From Pseudomonas sp. PICF141 (lineage in GTDB: Bacteria; Pseudomonadota; Gammaproteobacteria; Pseudomonadales; Pseudomonadaceae), in assembly GCF_002286815.1 (NCBI RefSeq), contig NZ_MUNM01000034.1:83227-147226 (forward strand): 64,000 nt of DNA. The letters run 5' to 3'. Under the pieces are notes generated by a model. It searched no databases. It saw only the letters and a program-made list of their open reading frames with translations, and had not been told where the DNA came from. Position numbers and translations under genes: made by a program. How positions within the stretch are numbered: position 1 is the first letter of the stretch; each line of letters starts with the position of its first letter. This document shows positions 47,055-55,921 of this stretch, in pieces.

Positions 47055-47597
47055 TCAGCCGCGTTCACCGCTCAGCCACTGCAACTGGACTTCGTGCTGA
47101 CCACGGTCGTCGGTGACGAAAATCGTTCCTTCGCTGATCATCACATCCCACTTGATAACGCGCGGCATGTCCTTGGCCAGGGTTTCCAGCACGTCCTGAG
47201 GCACGGCGGCGATGTGAACGTTCTTCAGGTTTTTGATCGCCGGGATCACTTTGGTTTCCCAGACCCGCAGGCTGCCGTAGGCCAGCAGGCTGGTACGCTC
47301 GGTGCGGCGCGAGCACCAGGTCAGGCGATCGGCGTCTGGCTGGCCGACTTCGATCCAGTGCAGAACACGGTCATCCAGGCTCTTTTCCCACAACGCCGGT
47401 TCATCCACGTCTGACAGACCGCGACCGAAGGACAACTGCTCGTTGTACCAGAAGGCGTAGGCCAGCAGCCGCACGGTCATGCGCTCTTCGGTTTCCGAAG
47501 GGTGACGGGCAATGGTCTGCTTCACATTCTCGTAGACGCTGCGGTCGAGGTCGGTGAGGTTCAGTTCAAACTTGTAGGTTGTGGACGGCTGGGCCAT
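47055..47597 (-). CDS. yaeQ: YaeQ family protein
   Basis: A 180-residue YaeQ protein, structurally PD-(D/E)XK nuclease-like by family knowledge. Signatures: STTYKFELNLTDLDRSVYEN, RHPSETEERMTVRLLAYAFW, GLSDVDEPALWEKSLDDRVL, HWIEVGQPDADRL and a C-terminal DDRGQHEVQLQWL. The Glu/Asp and EVGQP residues form the nuclease-like site; activity is unproven. ATG 47597 (MAQPSTTYKF) is preferred over an upstream in-frame start at 47645. Divergent from the CoA transferase gene. Confidence 0.92.
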   Translation of the reverse strand: MAQPSTTYKFELNLTDLDRSVYENVKQTIARHPSETEERMTVRLLAYAFWYNEQLSFGRGLSDVDEPALWEKSLDDRVLHWIEVGQPDADRLTWCSRRTERTSLLAYGSLRVWETKVIPAIKNLKNVHIAAVPQDVLETLAKDMPRVIKWDVMISEGTIFVTDDRGQHEVQLQWLSGERG

Positions 47598-47743
47598 GAA
47601 CGGGCTTCTTGATACGAGGAAAGGCGGCAAGTCTAACCGATGCAACAGGTAATCAACGAATTGAAGGCATCAACTTTGGGCGATGGACCTCGGCCTATGT
47701 TAAAACTCTGCATCCGCTCAGCCTTTGTCCTACAGGATTCAGT

Positions 47744-48943
47744 ATGCCGTTCTCCAGCAAACCGCTCTCAGGTCTGAAAGTCATCGAATTGGGTACGTTG
47801 ATTGCCGGGCCGTTTGCCTCGCGTATTTGCGGCGAGTTCGGCGCCGAAGTGATCAAGATCGAGTCCCCGGACGGCGGTGATCCGTTGCGCAAATGGCGCA
47901 AGTTGTATGAAGGTACTTCGCTGTGGTGGTTCGTTCAGGCGCGTAACAAGAAGTCTTTGACCCTGAACCTGAAACACCCGGATGGCCTGGCGATTCTTAA
48001 ACAGCTGCTCAGCGAAGCAGACATCCTGATCGAGAATTTCCGCCCCGGCGTGCTGGAAAAGCTTGGCCTGGGTTGGGAAGTCTTGCATGCACTGAACCCC
48101 AAACTGGTGATGGTGCGGCTTTCGGGCTTTGGCCAGACCGGGCCGATGAAAGATCAGCCAGGCTTCGGCGCGGTCGGTGAATCCATGGGCGGCCTGCGCT
48201 ACATCACCGGGTTCGAGGACCGGCCGCCGGTGCGCACCGGGATCTCCATCGGCGATTCGATTGCCGCGCTCTGGGGCGTGATCGGCGCACTGATGGCCTT
48301 GCGGCATCGCGAGGTCAACGGCGGCTTGGGCCAAGTGGTGGATGTGGCGCTGTACGAAGCGATCTTTGCCATGATGGAAAGCATGGTCCCGGAGTTCGAT
48401 GTGTTCGGCTTCATCCGTGAGCGCACCGGCAACATCATGCCGGGCATCACGCCCTCCTCTATCCATACCAGCGCTGATGGCAAACACGTGCAGATTGGGG
48501 CCAATGGCGATGCGATCTTCAAGCGTTTCATGCTGCTCATCGGTCGTGAAGACCTGGCCAATGATCCTGTACTGGCCAGCAACGACGGACGTGACAGCCG
48601 TCGCGACGAGATTTACGGGGTGATCGATCGCTGGGTCAACTCGCTGCCGCTGGACGCAGTGATCGAGCAACTGAACCAGGCCGACGTTCCCGCCAGCCGG
48701 ATTTTCAGTGCCGAAGACATGTTCAGCGATCCGCAGTACCTGGCCCGTGAAATGTTCTTGCAAGCCAAGCTGCCCGACGGCAAAGACTTCAAGATGCCTG
48801 GCATCGTGCCGAAACTCTCTGAGACGCCCGGCAGCTCCGAATGGGTCGGGCCGCAGCTGGGTGAACACAATGCGCAAGTACTTCACGACCTCGGCTATGA
48901 CCCGGCACAGATCGCACGGTTGCGTGAAGACGGGGCCATCTAA
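47744..48943 (+). CDS. Family III CoA transferase (CaiB/BaiF type), atypical active-site segment
   Basis: A 399-residue protein of the CaiB/BaiF class. Family motifs: LKVIELGTLIAGPFASRICG, FGAEVIKIESPDGGDPLRKW, NKKSLTLNLKHPDGLAILKQ, LIENFRPGVLEKLGLGW, MVRLSGFGQTGPMKDQPGFG and ISIGDSIAALWGVIGALMAL. Formyl-CoA transferase has a nucleophilic Asp in PGYD-type sequence; here the position is Gly142 (PGFGAVGESMGG), with Glu146 nearby. Substrate cannot be given, and a different chemistry is possible. The ATG at 47744 is used; the frame opens further upstream without a ribosome site. A solute-binding gene overlaps its 3' end. Confidence 0.87.
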   Translation: MPFSSKPLSGLKVIELGTLIAGPFASRICGEFGAEVIKIESPDGGDPLRKWRKLYEGTSLWWFVQARNKKSLTLNLKHPDGLAILKQLLSEADILIENFRPGVLEKLGLGWEVLHALNPKLVMVRLSGFGQTGPMKDQPGFGAVGESMGGLRYITGFEDRPPVRTGISIGDSIAALWGVIGALMALRHREVNGGLGQVVDVALYEAIFAMMESMVPEFDVFGFIRERTGNIMPGITPSSIHTSADGKHVQIGANGDAIFKRFMLLIGREDLANDPVLASNDGRDSRRDEIYGVIDRWVNSLPLDAVIEQLNQADVPASRIFSAEDMFSDPQYLAREMFLQAKLPDGKDFKMPGIVPKLSETPGSSEWVGPQLGEHNAQVLHDLGYDPAQIARLREDGAI

Positions 48944-49850
48944 GCTGAAGCGCCTGCTTTCATCCGCAATCGATGACGCCGGTATCGGGCGTGTGCTGGC
49001 GGTGCTCGGGCTGTTGGCGGGGTTGATATCCCCGGCCCTTGCGCAACCTAAGGAACATTTGTTCTGGCTGCTGCGCGACCTGCCGCCACTGACGGTCTTC
49101 GAAGGCCCGAAAAAAGGCCAAGGCGTCATCGATCAGCTGATGCCGCTGTTGATCGCCGGGATGCCGCAGTACGAACACACCCTGATGCGGGTCAATCGCG
49201 CCCGTGGCATGCAAATGCTCCATGAGAAGTCTTTCACCTGCGACCCTTCGCTGATCTGGAGCGAGGAGCGTGAACAATCGATCGCATTTTCCATTCCGGC
49301 CTTCCGGGCGGTCAGCAATGGGCTGGTGATTCGACGTGAAGATCGGTCGGTGTTGGAGCCCTTTCTCTTTGGCGATGAAGTCGATCTGGCAGCACTGTTG
49401 GCCAGCGGTCGAGAGAAAGTCGGTGTCGTCGCCGAGCGTCGTTACGGTCAGTTCCTCGACACACTGCTGCAACAGGCGCCGCCCGGCGCGCTGATGCCCC
49501 ACTACGGTAACAACGCCCTCGGCAGTCTGTTGCAGATGCAGCGCCTTGGTCGCTTGCAAGTGGTCTTGGGTTACTGGCCGGAAATCCGCTATCAGGCTCA
49601 CCAGGAACAGATTGTCGATGATCAGTTGGAGTTTTATCCGGTCAAAGGCACGGGTAAATATTTGTCCGGATACATCGGCTGCTCGAACACGCCCCTGGGG
49701 CGACAGGCGATCAGTGAAATCAACCAGCTATTGCGTGCCTTGCCCCGCGAGCGCCTGGCCCCGCTGTACGCCGACTGGCTCGACCCACAAAGACGCAAGG
49801 ACTACCTGGAAGAAACCAGAGCCTTTTTCGAGCGTCAGGCCGCGCAATGA
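48924..49850 (+). CDS. Periplasmic solute-binding-like protein (TIGR02285 type)
   Basis: About 308 residues. The signal peptide covers roughly residues 1-38 (LAVLGLLAGLISPALAQ). The mature chain follows a type 3 solute-binding pattern: LFWLLRDLPPLTVFEGPKKG, QGVIDQLMPLLIAGMPQYEH, ALMPHYGNNALGSLLQM, and C-terminal LPRERLAPLYADWLDP. I recall the TIGR02285 family, whose ligands are unknown. Start uncertain: GTG 48924 overlaps the CoA transferase end by 20 bases; ribosome site is weak. Frames further upstream run in the transferase. No transporter partner is adjacent. Confidence 0.75.
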   Translation: MKTGPSKLKRLLSSAIDDAGIGRVLAVLGLLAGLISPALAQPKEHLFWLLRDLPPLTVFEGPKKGQGVIDQLMPLLIAGMPQYEHTLMRVNRARGMQMLHEKSFTCDPSLIWSEEREQSIAFSIPAFRAVSNGLVIRREDRSVLEPFLFGDEVDLAALLASGREKVGVVAERRYGQFLDTLLQQAPPGALMPHYGNNALGSLLQMQRLGRLQVVLGYWPEIRYQAHQEQIVDDQLEFYPVKGTGKYLSGYIGCSNTPLGRQAISEINQLLRALPRERLAPLYADWLDPQRRKDYLEETRAFFERQAAQ

Positions 49851-49861
49851 CAAATCGCAGG

Positions 49862-49901
49862 CAAAAAGAAACCCCGAGAAGTGGGGAGACATCTCGGGGT
49901 T
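49862..49901 (-). terminator. Terminator for the DUF3509 gene
   Basis: Ten-base-pair stem AACCCCGAGA / TCTCGGGGTT with a 12-nt loop. On the minus strand TTCTTTTTGCC follows, so it acts on transcription from the right. The convergent gene stops 11 bases away. Confidence 0.8.
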
Positions 49902-50019
49902 AAACGTGGCCTGAACCAGGCCAGTGACAACAAGCTACAAGCACCGGAGCACAATGCTTGATCCTGCTGTTACAAAGTCTGACTGAACGTGGCGCAGGAA
50001 GGTTCCCACAAAAAATCAT

Positions 50020-50307
50020 TCAATTTCGGCTGGCCAGAATCTTGTCCTGAGCCGCATTGCGCAAGGCTGCGATGACACAGGGCTCCAGGCGTCCTTCAGC
50101 AATCAGCACGTCACGGTGCAGGCCGTCGACGACATCCGTCAGCAGACGTTTATCGGTTAACTGATCGTGATTGAACGTCCGTTCAACCACGGTTGCGCCG
50201 CTCGTACTTTTCAGTGTCACCAAACATTCGCCCTGGGCACCCGACGGGGTCAACGTGACCTGATACGGGCTCAGAGCCTCACCGAGCAATAGACTGATAC
50301 TTTCCAT
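50020..50307 (-). CDS. DUF3509 domain-containing protein
   Basis: A 95-residue small protein typical of Pseudomonas DUF3509 proteins: MESISLLLGEALSPYQVTLT, GECLVTLKSTSGATVVERTF and a C-terminal VIAALRNAAQDKI. Beta-rich, no signal peptide, with several Lys/Asp. Function unknown. ATG 50307 matches the family start; an in-frame start at 50319 is possible. The 337-bp region upstream of it (50308-50644) holds only the inverted repeat below. Confidence 0.8.
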   Translation of the reverse strand: MESISLLLGEALSPYQVTLTPSGAQGECLVTLKSTSGATVVERTFNHDQLTDKRLLTDVVDGLHRDVLIAEGRLEPCVIAALRNAAQDKILASRN

Positions 50308-50479
50308 CTCGATCACCACTCAATAGTCCGAAAACAAAGTGCCTGGGGCGAGTCCACAGTAAATGACCACAGGCCCGAGAAGAAAGTTCTGGATTCCAAC
50401 GGCAGGCGCACCGGCGCCTCTGGTAGATAGAGCATGCACGGTCAAGATGACAGTAAAAAAACAGCGATTCATGTTTACT

Positions 50480-50631
50480 TGTAGCAGCTGTCGAGCCTTG
50501 GCGAGGCTGCGTTCGGCTGCGCAGCAGTCGTAAAACCTGCTTGCAAGGTCTGGCTGAAGTACCGCGCTGCCTGGATTCACGACTGCTTCGCAGCCGAACG
50601 CAGCCTCGCCAGGGCTCGGCAGCTGCTACAG
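50480..50631. repeat. 152-bp inverted repeat with ~50-bp arms
   Basis: Left arm begins TGTAGCAGCTGTCGAGCCTT; right arm ends CGGCAGCTGCTACA. Arms contain GGCGAGGCTGCGTTCGGCTG and its complement. A 22-bp core starting CGTTCGGCTGCGCAGCAG (50510-50531) recurs at 55947-55968. It begins 13 bases past the stop of the receptor gene. Nothing else is seen in 50320-50479. Confidence 0.88.
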
Positions 50632-50644
50632 ATCGTATTGCAAT

Positions 50645-52000
50645 TCACACCTGGCGTGTACGCTTACCAATGTCGCTCCACCCGCCCAGCAGTCCTCGCA
50701 ATTGGCCGTCCGCGCTGTAAAACGGCACCGTCCACTGGTAGATGTCCCTGACGCCATCCTTGAATATCAACTGACGTTCGCTGAAACGGGTCTTGCGCGT
50801 ACCGAGCTGGGCCATAAACTCGGCGTGCAACTGCTCGGCAGTCTCTTTGGGCAAGACATCAAGTTCGATCAGCTGTCGCCCCTGAACCTGGTCGAAACGG
50901 GTCGACAAGCGCTCTTCATAGCTTTTGTTGCACATGATCAAACGCCCTTGCAGATCACGCACGAACATCGGATCGGGCATGGCGTCGATCAATGCATGCT
51001 GGAATGCGAGCTGGTCATTGAGGTCTTTTTCGGCGTCCCGACGTTGCTTGATCAGTGCCGCAAGCCTGCGATTCCAAAGCAATGAGAGCAAGCCGAACAG
51101 GCTGACGATGAACATGCTCCAGCACCCCCACCGGGTTATCCGCTGCCAGGTCGAGGGCGCGTGTAGCGACGCAGTTCCGTTAAGCCATTTCAACCGCATG
51201 GCGCGTAATTCGTCGGGTGGAAATGCTTCGAGCGCTTTGTTGAGGATGCTCAATAACTGTGGCTGCGCTTTGCGGACGGCCAAATGATCAGCCTCCCATT
51301 TACCCTCCACCGCAGGCCCGACCTTGAGTCGGCCCGAGGGATAGAGCTGCGCGCCGATTTCGTTCTCAATCGTGGCATAGGCCTCGCCGCTTTCTACCAG
51401 TGCCCGTGCTTCGGCGTAGGTTTTGACCGAGCGCAGCTCAATCGCCGGGTAGTCTCGACGAATCGTGCCCTCCAGGGCGTGACGGGTCGGCAAAACCAGG
51501 ACTCTTGTCGAAAGCTGGTCCAGCGACTGTATCGCCGCGGTGCTGGCCAGTCCTACGAGCACCCAGCCCGCCCCGCCAAATGCATGACTGAAATCCAGAA
51601 ACACCTTGCGTTCGTCATTCATTGCCAGCGTCGTACTCATGTCCGCCGCACCGCTTTCCAGACGCTCCAGTAATTGGTCGGTGGAAAACGACTCTTCATG
51701 AACGAACCGCAACCCTGTCATGGCGCTGATGCGGTTGAGCATATCGTTGTTCAGACCGCTCCAGTGACCATGCTCATCCTTGAACAGATACAGCGGGTAT
51801 TGCGCCGACGCCACGATAACCGTCGGATGTTCAGCAATCCATTGCCGCTCCTGAGCATCCAGCTCAACGCGTTCGACGGTGGTTGGCTCCCGGGACTCAT
51901 GTGTCGCCAATTGTGCGCCCTTCACCCATGACCCAAAGCCCAGGGCGCCCAGCAAAAACATCCAGCACACGGCTGGTTTAAACCCTCTGAAAAACAGCAT
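50645..52000 (-). CDS. Kinase-less VFT-TM-PAS receptor (BvgS/EvgS-like sensory half)
   Basis: A 451-residue protein resembling only the sensory half of BvgS/EvgS hybrid kinases. The signal peptide is at about residues 1-28. A Venus-flytrap (SBP type 3) domain lies at about 56-275 (VIVASAQYPLYLFKDEHGHW, YAEARALVESGEAYATIENE, LNKALEAFPPDELRAMRLKW). One membrane helix is at 292-309, then a short charged linker, then a PAS domain at about 332-445 (ALIDAMPDPMFVRDLQGRLI, FSERQLIFKDGVRDIYQWTV, GGWSDI). The frame ends GKRTRQV, where relatives continue into HisKA, HATPase and receiver domains. No downstream remnant of these is visible. Either a true short receptor or an old truncation beside a repeat. 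AAGGAAG precedes ATG 52000. Confidence 0.8.
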   Translation of the reverse strand: MLFFRGFKPAVCWMFLLGALGFGSWVKGAQLATHESREPTTVERVELDAQERQWIAEHPTVIVASAQYPLYLFKDEHGHWSGLNNDMLNRISAMTGLRFVHEESFSTDQLLERLESGAADMSTTLAMNDERKVFLDFSHAFGGAGWVLVGLASTAAIQSLDQLSTRVLVLPTRHALEGTIRRDYPAIELRSVKTYAEARALVESGEAYATIENEIGAQLYPSGRLKVGPAVEGKWEADHLAVRKAQPQLLSILNKALEAFPPDELRAMRLKWLNGTASLHAPSTWQRITRWGCWSMFIVSLFGLLSLLWNRRLAALIKQRRDAEKDLNDQLAFQHALIDAMPDPMFVRDLQGRLIMCNKSYEERLSTRFDQVQGRQLIELDVLPKETAEQLHAEFMAQLGTRKTRFSERQLIFKDGVRDIYQWTVPFYSADGQLRGLLGGWSDIGKRTRQV

Positions 52001-52084
52001 GCCACTTCCTTGGTAATCGTCTCGCCCGTCCTTCATGGGCGGCTCTTCTTTTAAGAAACCCGGCAAGTGTGGCATGCAGAAATG

Positions 52085-52109
52085 AGAAAGCCCGTCAGGA
52101 GACGGGCTT
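52085..52109 (-). terminator. Terminator after thrC
   Basis: Nine-base-pair stem AAGCCCGTC / GACGGGCTT with a 4-nt loop; on the minus strand T-rich sequence follows. About 24 bases past the thrC stop. Confidence 0.85.
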
Positions 52110-52132
52110 CAAAATGTGACAGCTTTTACCGG

Positions 52133-53542
52133 TTACAGCGGCTTGCCGCGGTTGCCATGCTGACTGACAAAGGCCTGCACGGCTTTCAGGTCGTTCGGCA
52201 ATACGGTGCAACGTTCATCTCGCTCAAACAAATCAGAAAGATGTGCAGGTAGTTCGAGTGCTTTTCCTACACCGGCTTTTTCCACTGCGTCCGGGAATTT
52301 GACCGGATGGGCAGTACCGAGGATCACCATCGGGATATCCAGGCTGCGACGGCATTCGCGCGCGGCCTTCACGCCGATGGCAGTGTGCGGGTCCAGCAGT
52401 TCGCCGGTTTGCGCAAACACTTCGGCAATGGTTTCGCACGTTTGGGCGTCGTCCACGGCCAGCGAATCGAACAGTTTACGTGCCTCGGTCCAGCGCTCCT
52501 CTTCGACACTGAAACCGCCGCCCTGCTTGAAGGTGTCCATCAAGCCGGCTATTGCCGCACCGTTACGACCGTGCAGGTCGAATAGCAGGCGTTCGAAGTT
52601 CGACGACACCATGATGTCCATGGAAGGAGACAGTGTGGCGTGCAGGGTTTCCTTGACGTACTGATTGCCGCTCATGAAGCGGTGCAGGATGTCGTTGCGG
52701 TTGGTAGCGACGATCAACTGATTGATCGGCAGGCCCATGTTGCGCGCCAGGTAACCGGCGAAGATATCGCCGAAGTTGCCGGTCGGCACCGAGAACGACA
52801 CCGAACGCGCCGGACCACCCAGCTGCAGGGCTGCGTGGAAGTAGTAAACGATCTGGGCCATGATCCGCGCCCAGTTGATCGAGTTCACCGCGACCAGGCG
52901 CGTACCCTTGAGGAAGCTCTGGTCGGCGAAGCTGGCCTTGACCATTTCCTGGCAGTCATCGAAGTTGCCTTCGATGGCAATGTTATGGATGTTTTCGCCG
53001 AAGATGGTGGTCATCTGGCGACGCTGCACTTCGGACACACGGTTGTGCGGGTGCAGGATGAAGATGTCGACGTTTTCGCAGTGCTTGCAGCCTTCGATGG
53101 CGGCCGAACCGGTGTCGCCGGAGGTGGCGCCAACAATCACCACGCGTTCGCCGCGTTTTTCCAGCACGTAGTCGAGCAAGCGACCGAGCAATTGCAGGGC
53201 GAAGTCCTTGAAAGCCAGGGTCGGGCCGTGGAACAGCTCCAGCACCCATTCGTTGCCATTGAGCTGACGCAACGGCGCCACGGCGTTGTGGGAAAACACG
53301 CCGTACGTTTGTTCAAGAATCTTTTTGAAATCGGCATCGGGGATGCTGCCGGTCACGAACGGGCGCATTACCCGGAAGGCCAGCTCGTGATATGGCAGGC
53401 CGGCCCAGGAAGCGATTTCTTCCTGAGTAAAACGTGGCAGGTTTTCCGGGACGTACAGACCGCCGTCGGTGGCGAGACCGGCCAGCAGGACATCTTCGAA
53501 ATTCAGGGCCGGTGCCTGGCCGCGGGTACTGATATAACGCAT
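52133..53542 (-). CDS. thrC: Threonine synthase
   Basis: A 469-residue PLP enzyme converting O-phosphohomoserine to threonine. PLP Lys112 in GPTLAFKDFALQ; phosphate/PLP-binding IVGATSGDTGSAAIEGCKH; substrate contacts in FSVPTGNFGDIFAGYLA. The N-terminal MRYISTRGQAPALNFEDVLL is typical. Length fits the long class. Paired with hom 108 bp upstream on the same strand across a repeat, as in other pseudomonads. Confidence 0.96.
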   Translation of the reverse strand: MRYISTRGQAPALNFEDVLLAGLATDGGLYVPENLPRFTQEEIASWAGLPYHELAFRVMRPFVTGSIPDADFKKILEQTYGVFSHNAVAPLRQLNGNEWVLELFHGPTLAFKDFALQLLGRLLDYVLEKRGERVVIVGATSGDTGSAAIEGCKHCENVDIFILHPHNRVSEVQRRQMTTIFGENIHNIAIEGNFDDCQEMVKASFADQSFLKGTRLVAVNSINWARIMAQIVYYFHAALQLGGPARSVSFSVPTGNFGDIFAGYLARNMGLPINQLIVATNRNDILHRFMSGNQYVKETLHATLSPSMDIMVSSNFERLLFDLHGRNGAAIAGLMDTFKQGGGFSVEEERWTEARKLFDSLAVDDAQTCETIAEVFAQTGELLDPHTAIGVKAARECRRSLDIPMVILGTAHPVKFPDAVEKAGVGKALELPAHLSDLFERDERCTVLPNDLKAVQAFVSQHGNRGKPL

Positions 53543-53559
53543 AGGGGCAAACCTTTGGT

Positions 53560-53645
53560 TTGAGCTGCAAGCTACGAGCTACAAGCTGCAAGTAAAAGCC
53601 GAACTGCCTTTGACTTGCCGCTTGAGGCTTGCAGCTTGCCGCTGC
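53560..53645. repeat. AGCTGCAAGCT-type palindromic repeat between hom and thrC
   Basis: Alternating GAGCTGCAAGCTACGAGCTA then CAAGCTGCAAG, followed after a spacer by CTTGAGGCTTGCAGCTTGCC. Low-complexity inverted pair widespread in pseudomonads by recall. Lies in the hom-thrC gap. Confidence 0.8.
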
Positions 53646-53650
53646 TGTTG

Positions 53651-54955
53651 TTAGTTCAAGTGCTCGACGCGGATTCGTACGACCGGACCGACCACGCCTT
53701 CCAAGGCCTCCAGGGCGCTGATCGCGTCGTTCATGTGCTGTTCTTGCACACGATGGGTCAGCAGGATCATTGGCACCAGACCGTCATGCTCTTCGACTTC
53801 TTTCTGCATGATCGATTCGATGTTGATACCGCGCTCCGACAGGATGCTCGCCACCTGAGCCAGTACGCCCGGATGGTCCTTGGCCTGAATGCGCAGGTAG
53901 TAGGCGCTTTCGCAGGCTTCGATCGGCAGGATCGGATGGGCCGACAGAGAATCCGGCTGGAAAGCCAGGTGCGGCACGCGGTTTTCCGGATCGGAAGTCA
54001 TGGCGCGAACCACGTCCACCAGATCAGCGATCACCGACGAAGCGGTCGGCTCCATGCCGGCGCCGGCACCGTAGTACAAGGTCGAACCGGCAGCATCGCC
54101 GTTGACCATCACCGCGTTCATCACGCCGTTGACGTTGGCGATCAAGCGATCGGCCGGGATCAGCGTCGGGTGCACTCGCAGCTCGATACCGGCCGCGGTG
54201 CTGCGCGCCACGCCCAGGTGCTTGATGCGATAGCCCAGCGCTTCGGCGTAATTCACGTCAGCGGTGGTCAACTTGGTGATGCCTTCTGTGTAAGCCTTGT
54301 CGAATTGCAACGGAATGCCGAACGCAATGGACGCCAGGATCGTCAGCTTGTGGGCTGCGTCGATGCCTTCGACGTCGAAAGTCGGGTCAGCTTCGGCATA
54401 ACCCAGGGCTTGCGCTTCGGCGAGTACGTCTTCGAAGGTGCGACCCTTCTCCCGCATTTCGGTGAGGATGAAGTTGCCAGTACCGTTGATGATCCCGGCC
54501 ACCCAGTTGATGCGGTTGGCGGACAGACCTTCACGGATCGCTTTGATCACGGGAATGCCGCCGGCCACAGCCGCTTCGAATGCCACGATCACGCCTTTCT
54601 CGCGAGCCTTGGCGAAAATTTCATTACCGTGAACGGCGATCAGTGCCTTGTTCGCGGTGACCACATGCTTGCCATTCTCGATGGCCTTGAGTACCAGCTC
54701 GCGGGCAACGGTGTAGCCGCCCATCAGCTCTATAACGATGTCGATCTCAGGGTTCGTGGCCACTTCGAACACATCGTTGGTAATCGCAATACCGGTCGTC
54801 TGGAACTGAGGCTTTGGCGTGCGCATGGCAATTTGTGCCACTTCGATTCCACGCCCGGCACGACGAGCAATTTCCTCGGCGTTGCGCTGAAGTACGTTGA
54901 AGGTACCGCCACCGACGGTCCCTAACCCACAGATGCCTACTTTGACCGGTTTCAC
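53651..54955 (-). CDS. hom: Homoserine dehydrogenase
   Basis: A 434-residue enzyme reducing aspartate semialdehyde to homoserine on the Thr/Met pathway. NAD(P) loop GICGLGTVGGGTFNVLQRN at the start; catalytic-domain segments VVTANKALIAVHGNEIFAKA, AFEAAVAGGIPVIKAIREGL, INGTGNFILTEMREKG; C-terminal ACT domain (about 350-434, YYLRIQAKDHPGVLAQVASI) for threonine feedback. Start is GTG 54955 with GGGGAG 7 bases upstream, not the ATG at 55009. Precedes thrC in the same direction. Confidence 0.96.
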   Translation of the reverse strand: MKPVKVGICGLGTVGGGTFNVLQRNAEEIARRAGRGIEVAQIAMRTPKPQFQTTGIAITNDVFEVATNPEIDIVIELMGGYTVARELVLKAIENGKHVVTANKALIAVHGNEIFAKAREKGVIVAFEAAVAGGIPVIKAIREGLSANRINWVAGIINGTGNFILTEMREKGRTFEDVLAEAQALGYAEADPTFDVEGIDAAHKLTILASIAFGIPLQFDKAYTEGITKLTTADVNYAEALGYRIKHLGVARSTAAGIELRVHPTLIPADRLIANVNGVMNAVMVNGDAAGSTLYYGAGAGMEPTASSVIADLVDVVRAMTSDPENRVPHLAFQPDSLSAHPILPIEACESAYYLRIQAKDHPGVLAQVASILSERGINIESIMQKEVEEHDGLVPMILLTHRVQEQHMNDAISALEALEGVVGPVVRIRVEHLN

Positions 54956-55088
54956 TGTGAACTCCCCATAAAACGGCCGACTCAAGGCCGGCCGTGAAAA
55001 CAACCGCATACTCGCGGCTCTCGATTAATGGCCCGACAATATTGCCGCCGAACCATGATCGTCAAAGGTTGACCATGACGATGCGAAA

Positions 55089-55820
55089 CTATTTCGCGCC
55101 CAATGCCAGTTTGGCGACTTGTGGCGCAGGCTGGTAGCCCGGAATGACCTGTCCGTCGGCCAAAACGATGGCCGGTGTACCGTTCACGCCGATCGACTGG
55201 CCGAGGGCGAACTGCTTGGCTACCGGGTTCTCGCACTTGGCGGCCTTGATTTCCTTGCCATCGACCATTTTGTCCATGGCCGCTTTCTTGTCCTTGGAGC
55301 ACCACACGGCTTGCAGTTGCTCGTCACCCGCCGAGCCCAGGCCCTGGCGAGGGAACGCAACATAACGCACTTCGATACCCAGTTTGTTCAGCGCCGGCAC
55401 TTCGGCGTGCAGCTTGTGGCAGTAAGGGCAAGTGGTGTCGGTGAAGACAGTGATGTGCGACTTGGTTTCGCCGATGGCCGGGTAAACCACGGTTTCAGCC
55501 ACTGGAATGTTATTGATCAGTTTGGAAATGCCCAGGCGCTCGGTCTTCTCGGTCAGGTTGACCGGTTTGCCATCCTTGAGCTGGAACAGGTAGCCCTGAA
55601 CGACGTATTGGCCATCAGCGCTGGCGTAAAGCACACGGCTGCCCTTGAGTTTAACTTCATACAGGCCTGGCAACGGGCTGGCGGAGATGGTTTCGATCGG
55701 CACATCCAGCTCAAGGGTTTGCAGGCTTTTACGAATGGCTTTGTCGGCCGTGTCATCGGCGGCGGCAAAGGTACTGACCACCGCAATGGCTGCGGCGGCG
55801 AAAATCTGGGTCAGACGCAT
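55089..55820 (-). CDS. dsbC: Periplasmic disulfide isomerase DsbC
   Basis: A 243-residue thiol-disulfide isomerase. Signal peptide at 1-21 (FAAAAIAVVSTFAA). N-terminal dimerisation domain (LELDVPIETISASPLPGLYE). Thioredoxin-like catalytic domain with active site CPYC at 131-134 in TDTTCPYCHKLHAE and cis-Pro in NGTPAIVLADG. A second Cys pair (VWCSKDKK, AKCENP) matches the structural disulfide of DsbC. Start ATG 55820 chosen over 55859. Order hom-dsbC-xerD matches PAO1 by recall. Confidence 0.95.
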   Translation of the reverse strand: MRLTQIFAAAAIAVVSTFAAADDTADKAIRKSLQTLELDVPIETISASPLPGLYEVKLKGSRVLYASADGQYVVQGYLFQLKDGKPVNLTEKTERLGISKLINNIPVAETVVYPAIGETKSHITVFTDTTCPYCHKLHAEVPALNKLGIEVRYVAFPRQGLGSAGDEQLQAVWCSKDKKAAMDKMVDGKEIKAAKCENPVAKQFALGQSIGVNGTPAIVLADGQVIPGYQPAPQVAKLALGAK

Positions 55821-55921
55821 GAGAACTCCTGAAGGCGGACAAATGGGACGATCGAACACCCGTGCCGGAACACCGGGTCATAACGCCCATCGTGCAAACC
55901 GGGAAAGCCTACCACATAAGG

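Noticed and set aside
47768..49129. 453-codon minus-strand open frame across the CoA transferase and solute-binding genes
   Set aside because: Spans two real genes in antisense; no family features.
50320..50580. 86-codon minus-strand frame downstream of the receptor gene
   Set aside because: Half of it lies in the inverted repeat, and it carries no kinase or other domain; not a remnant of the receptor.
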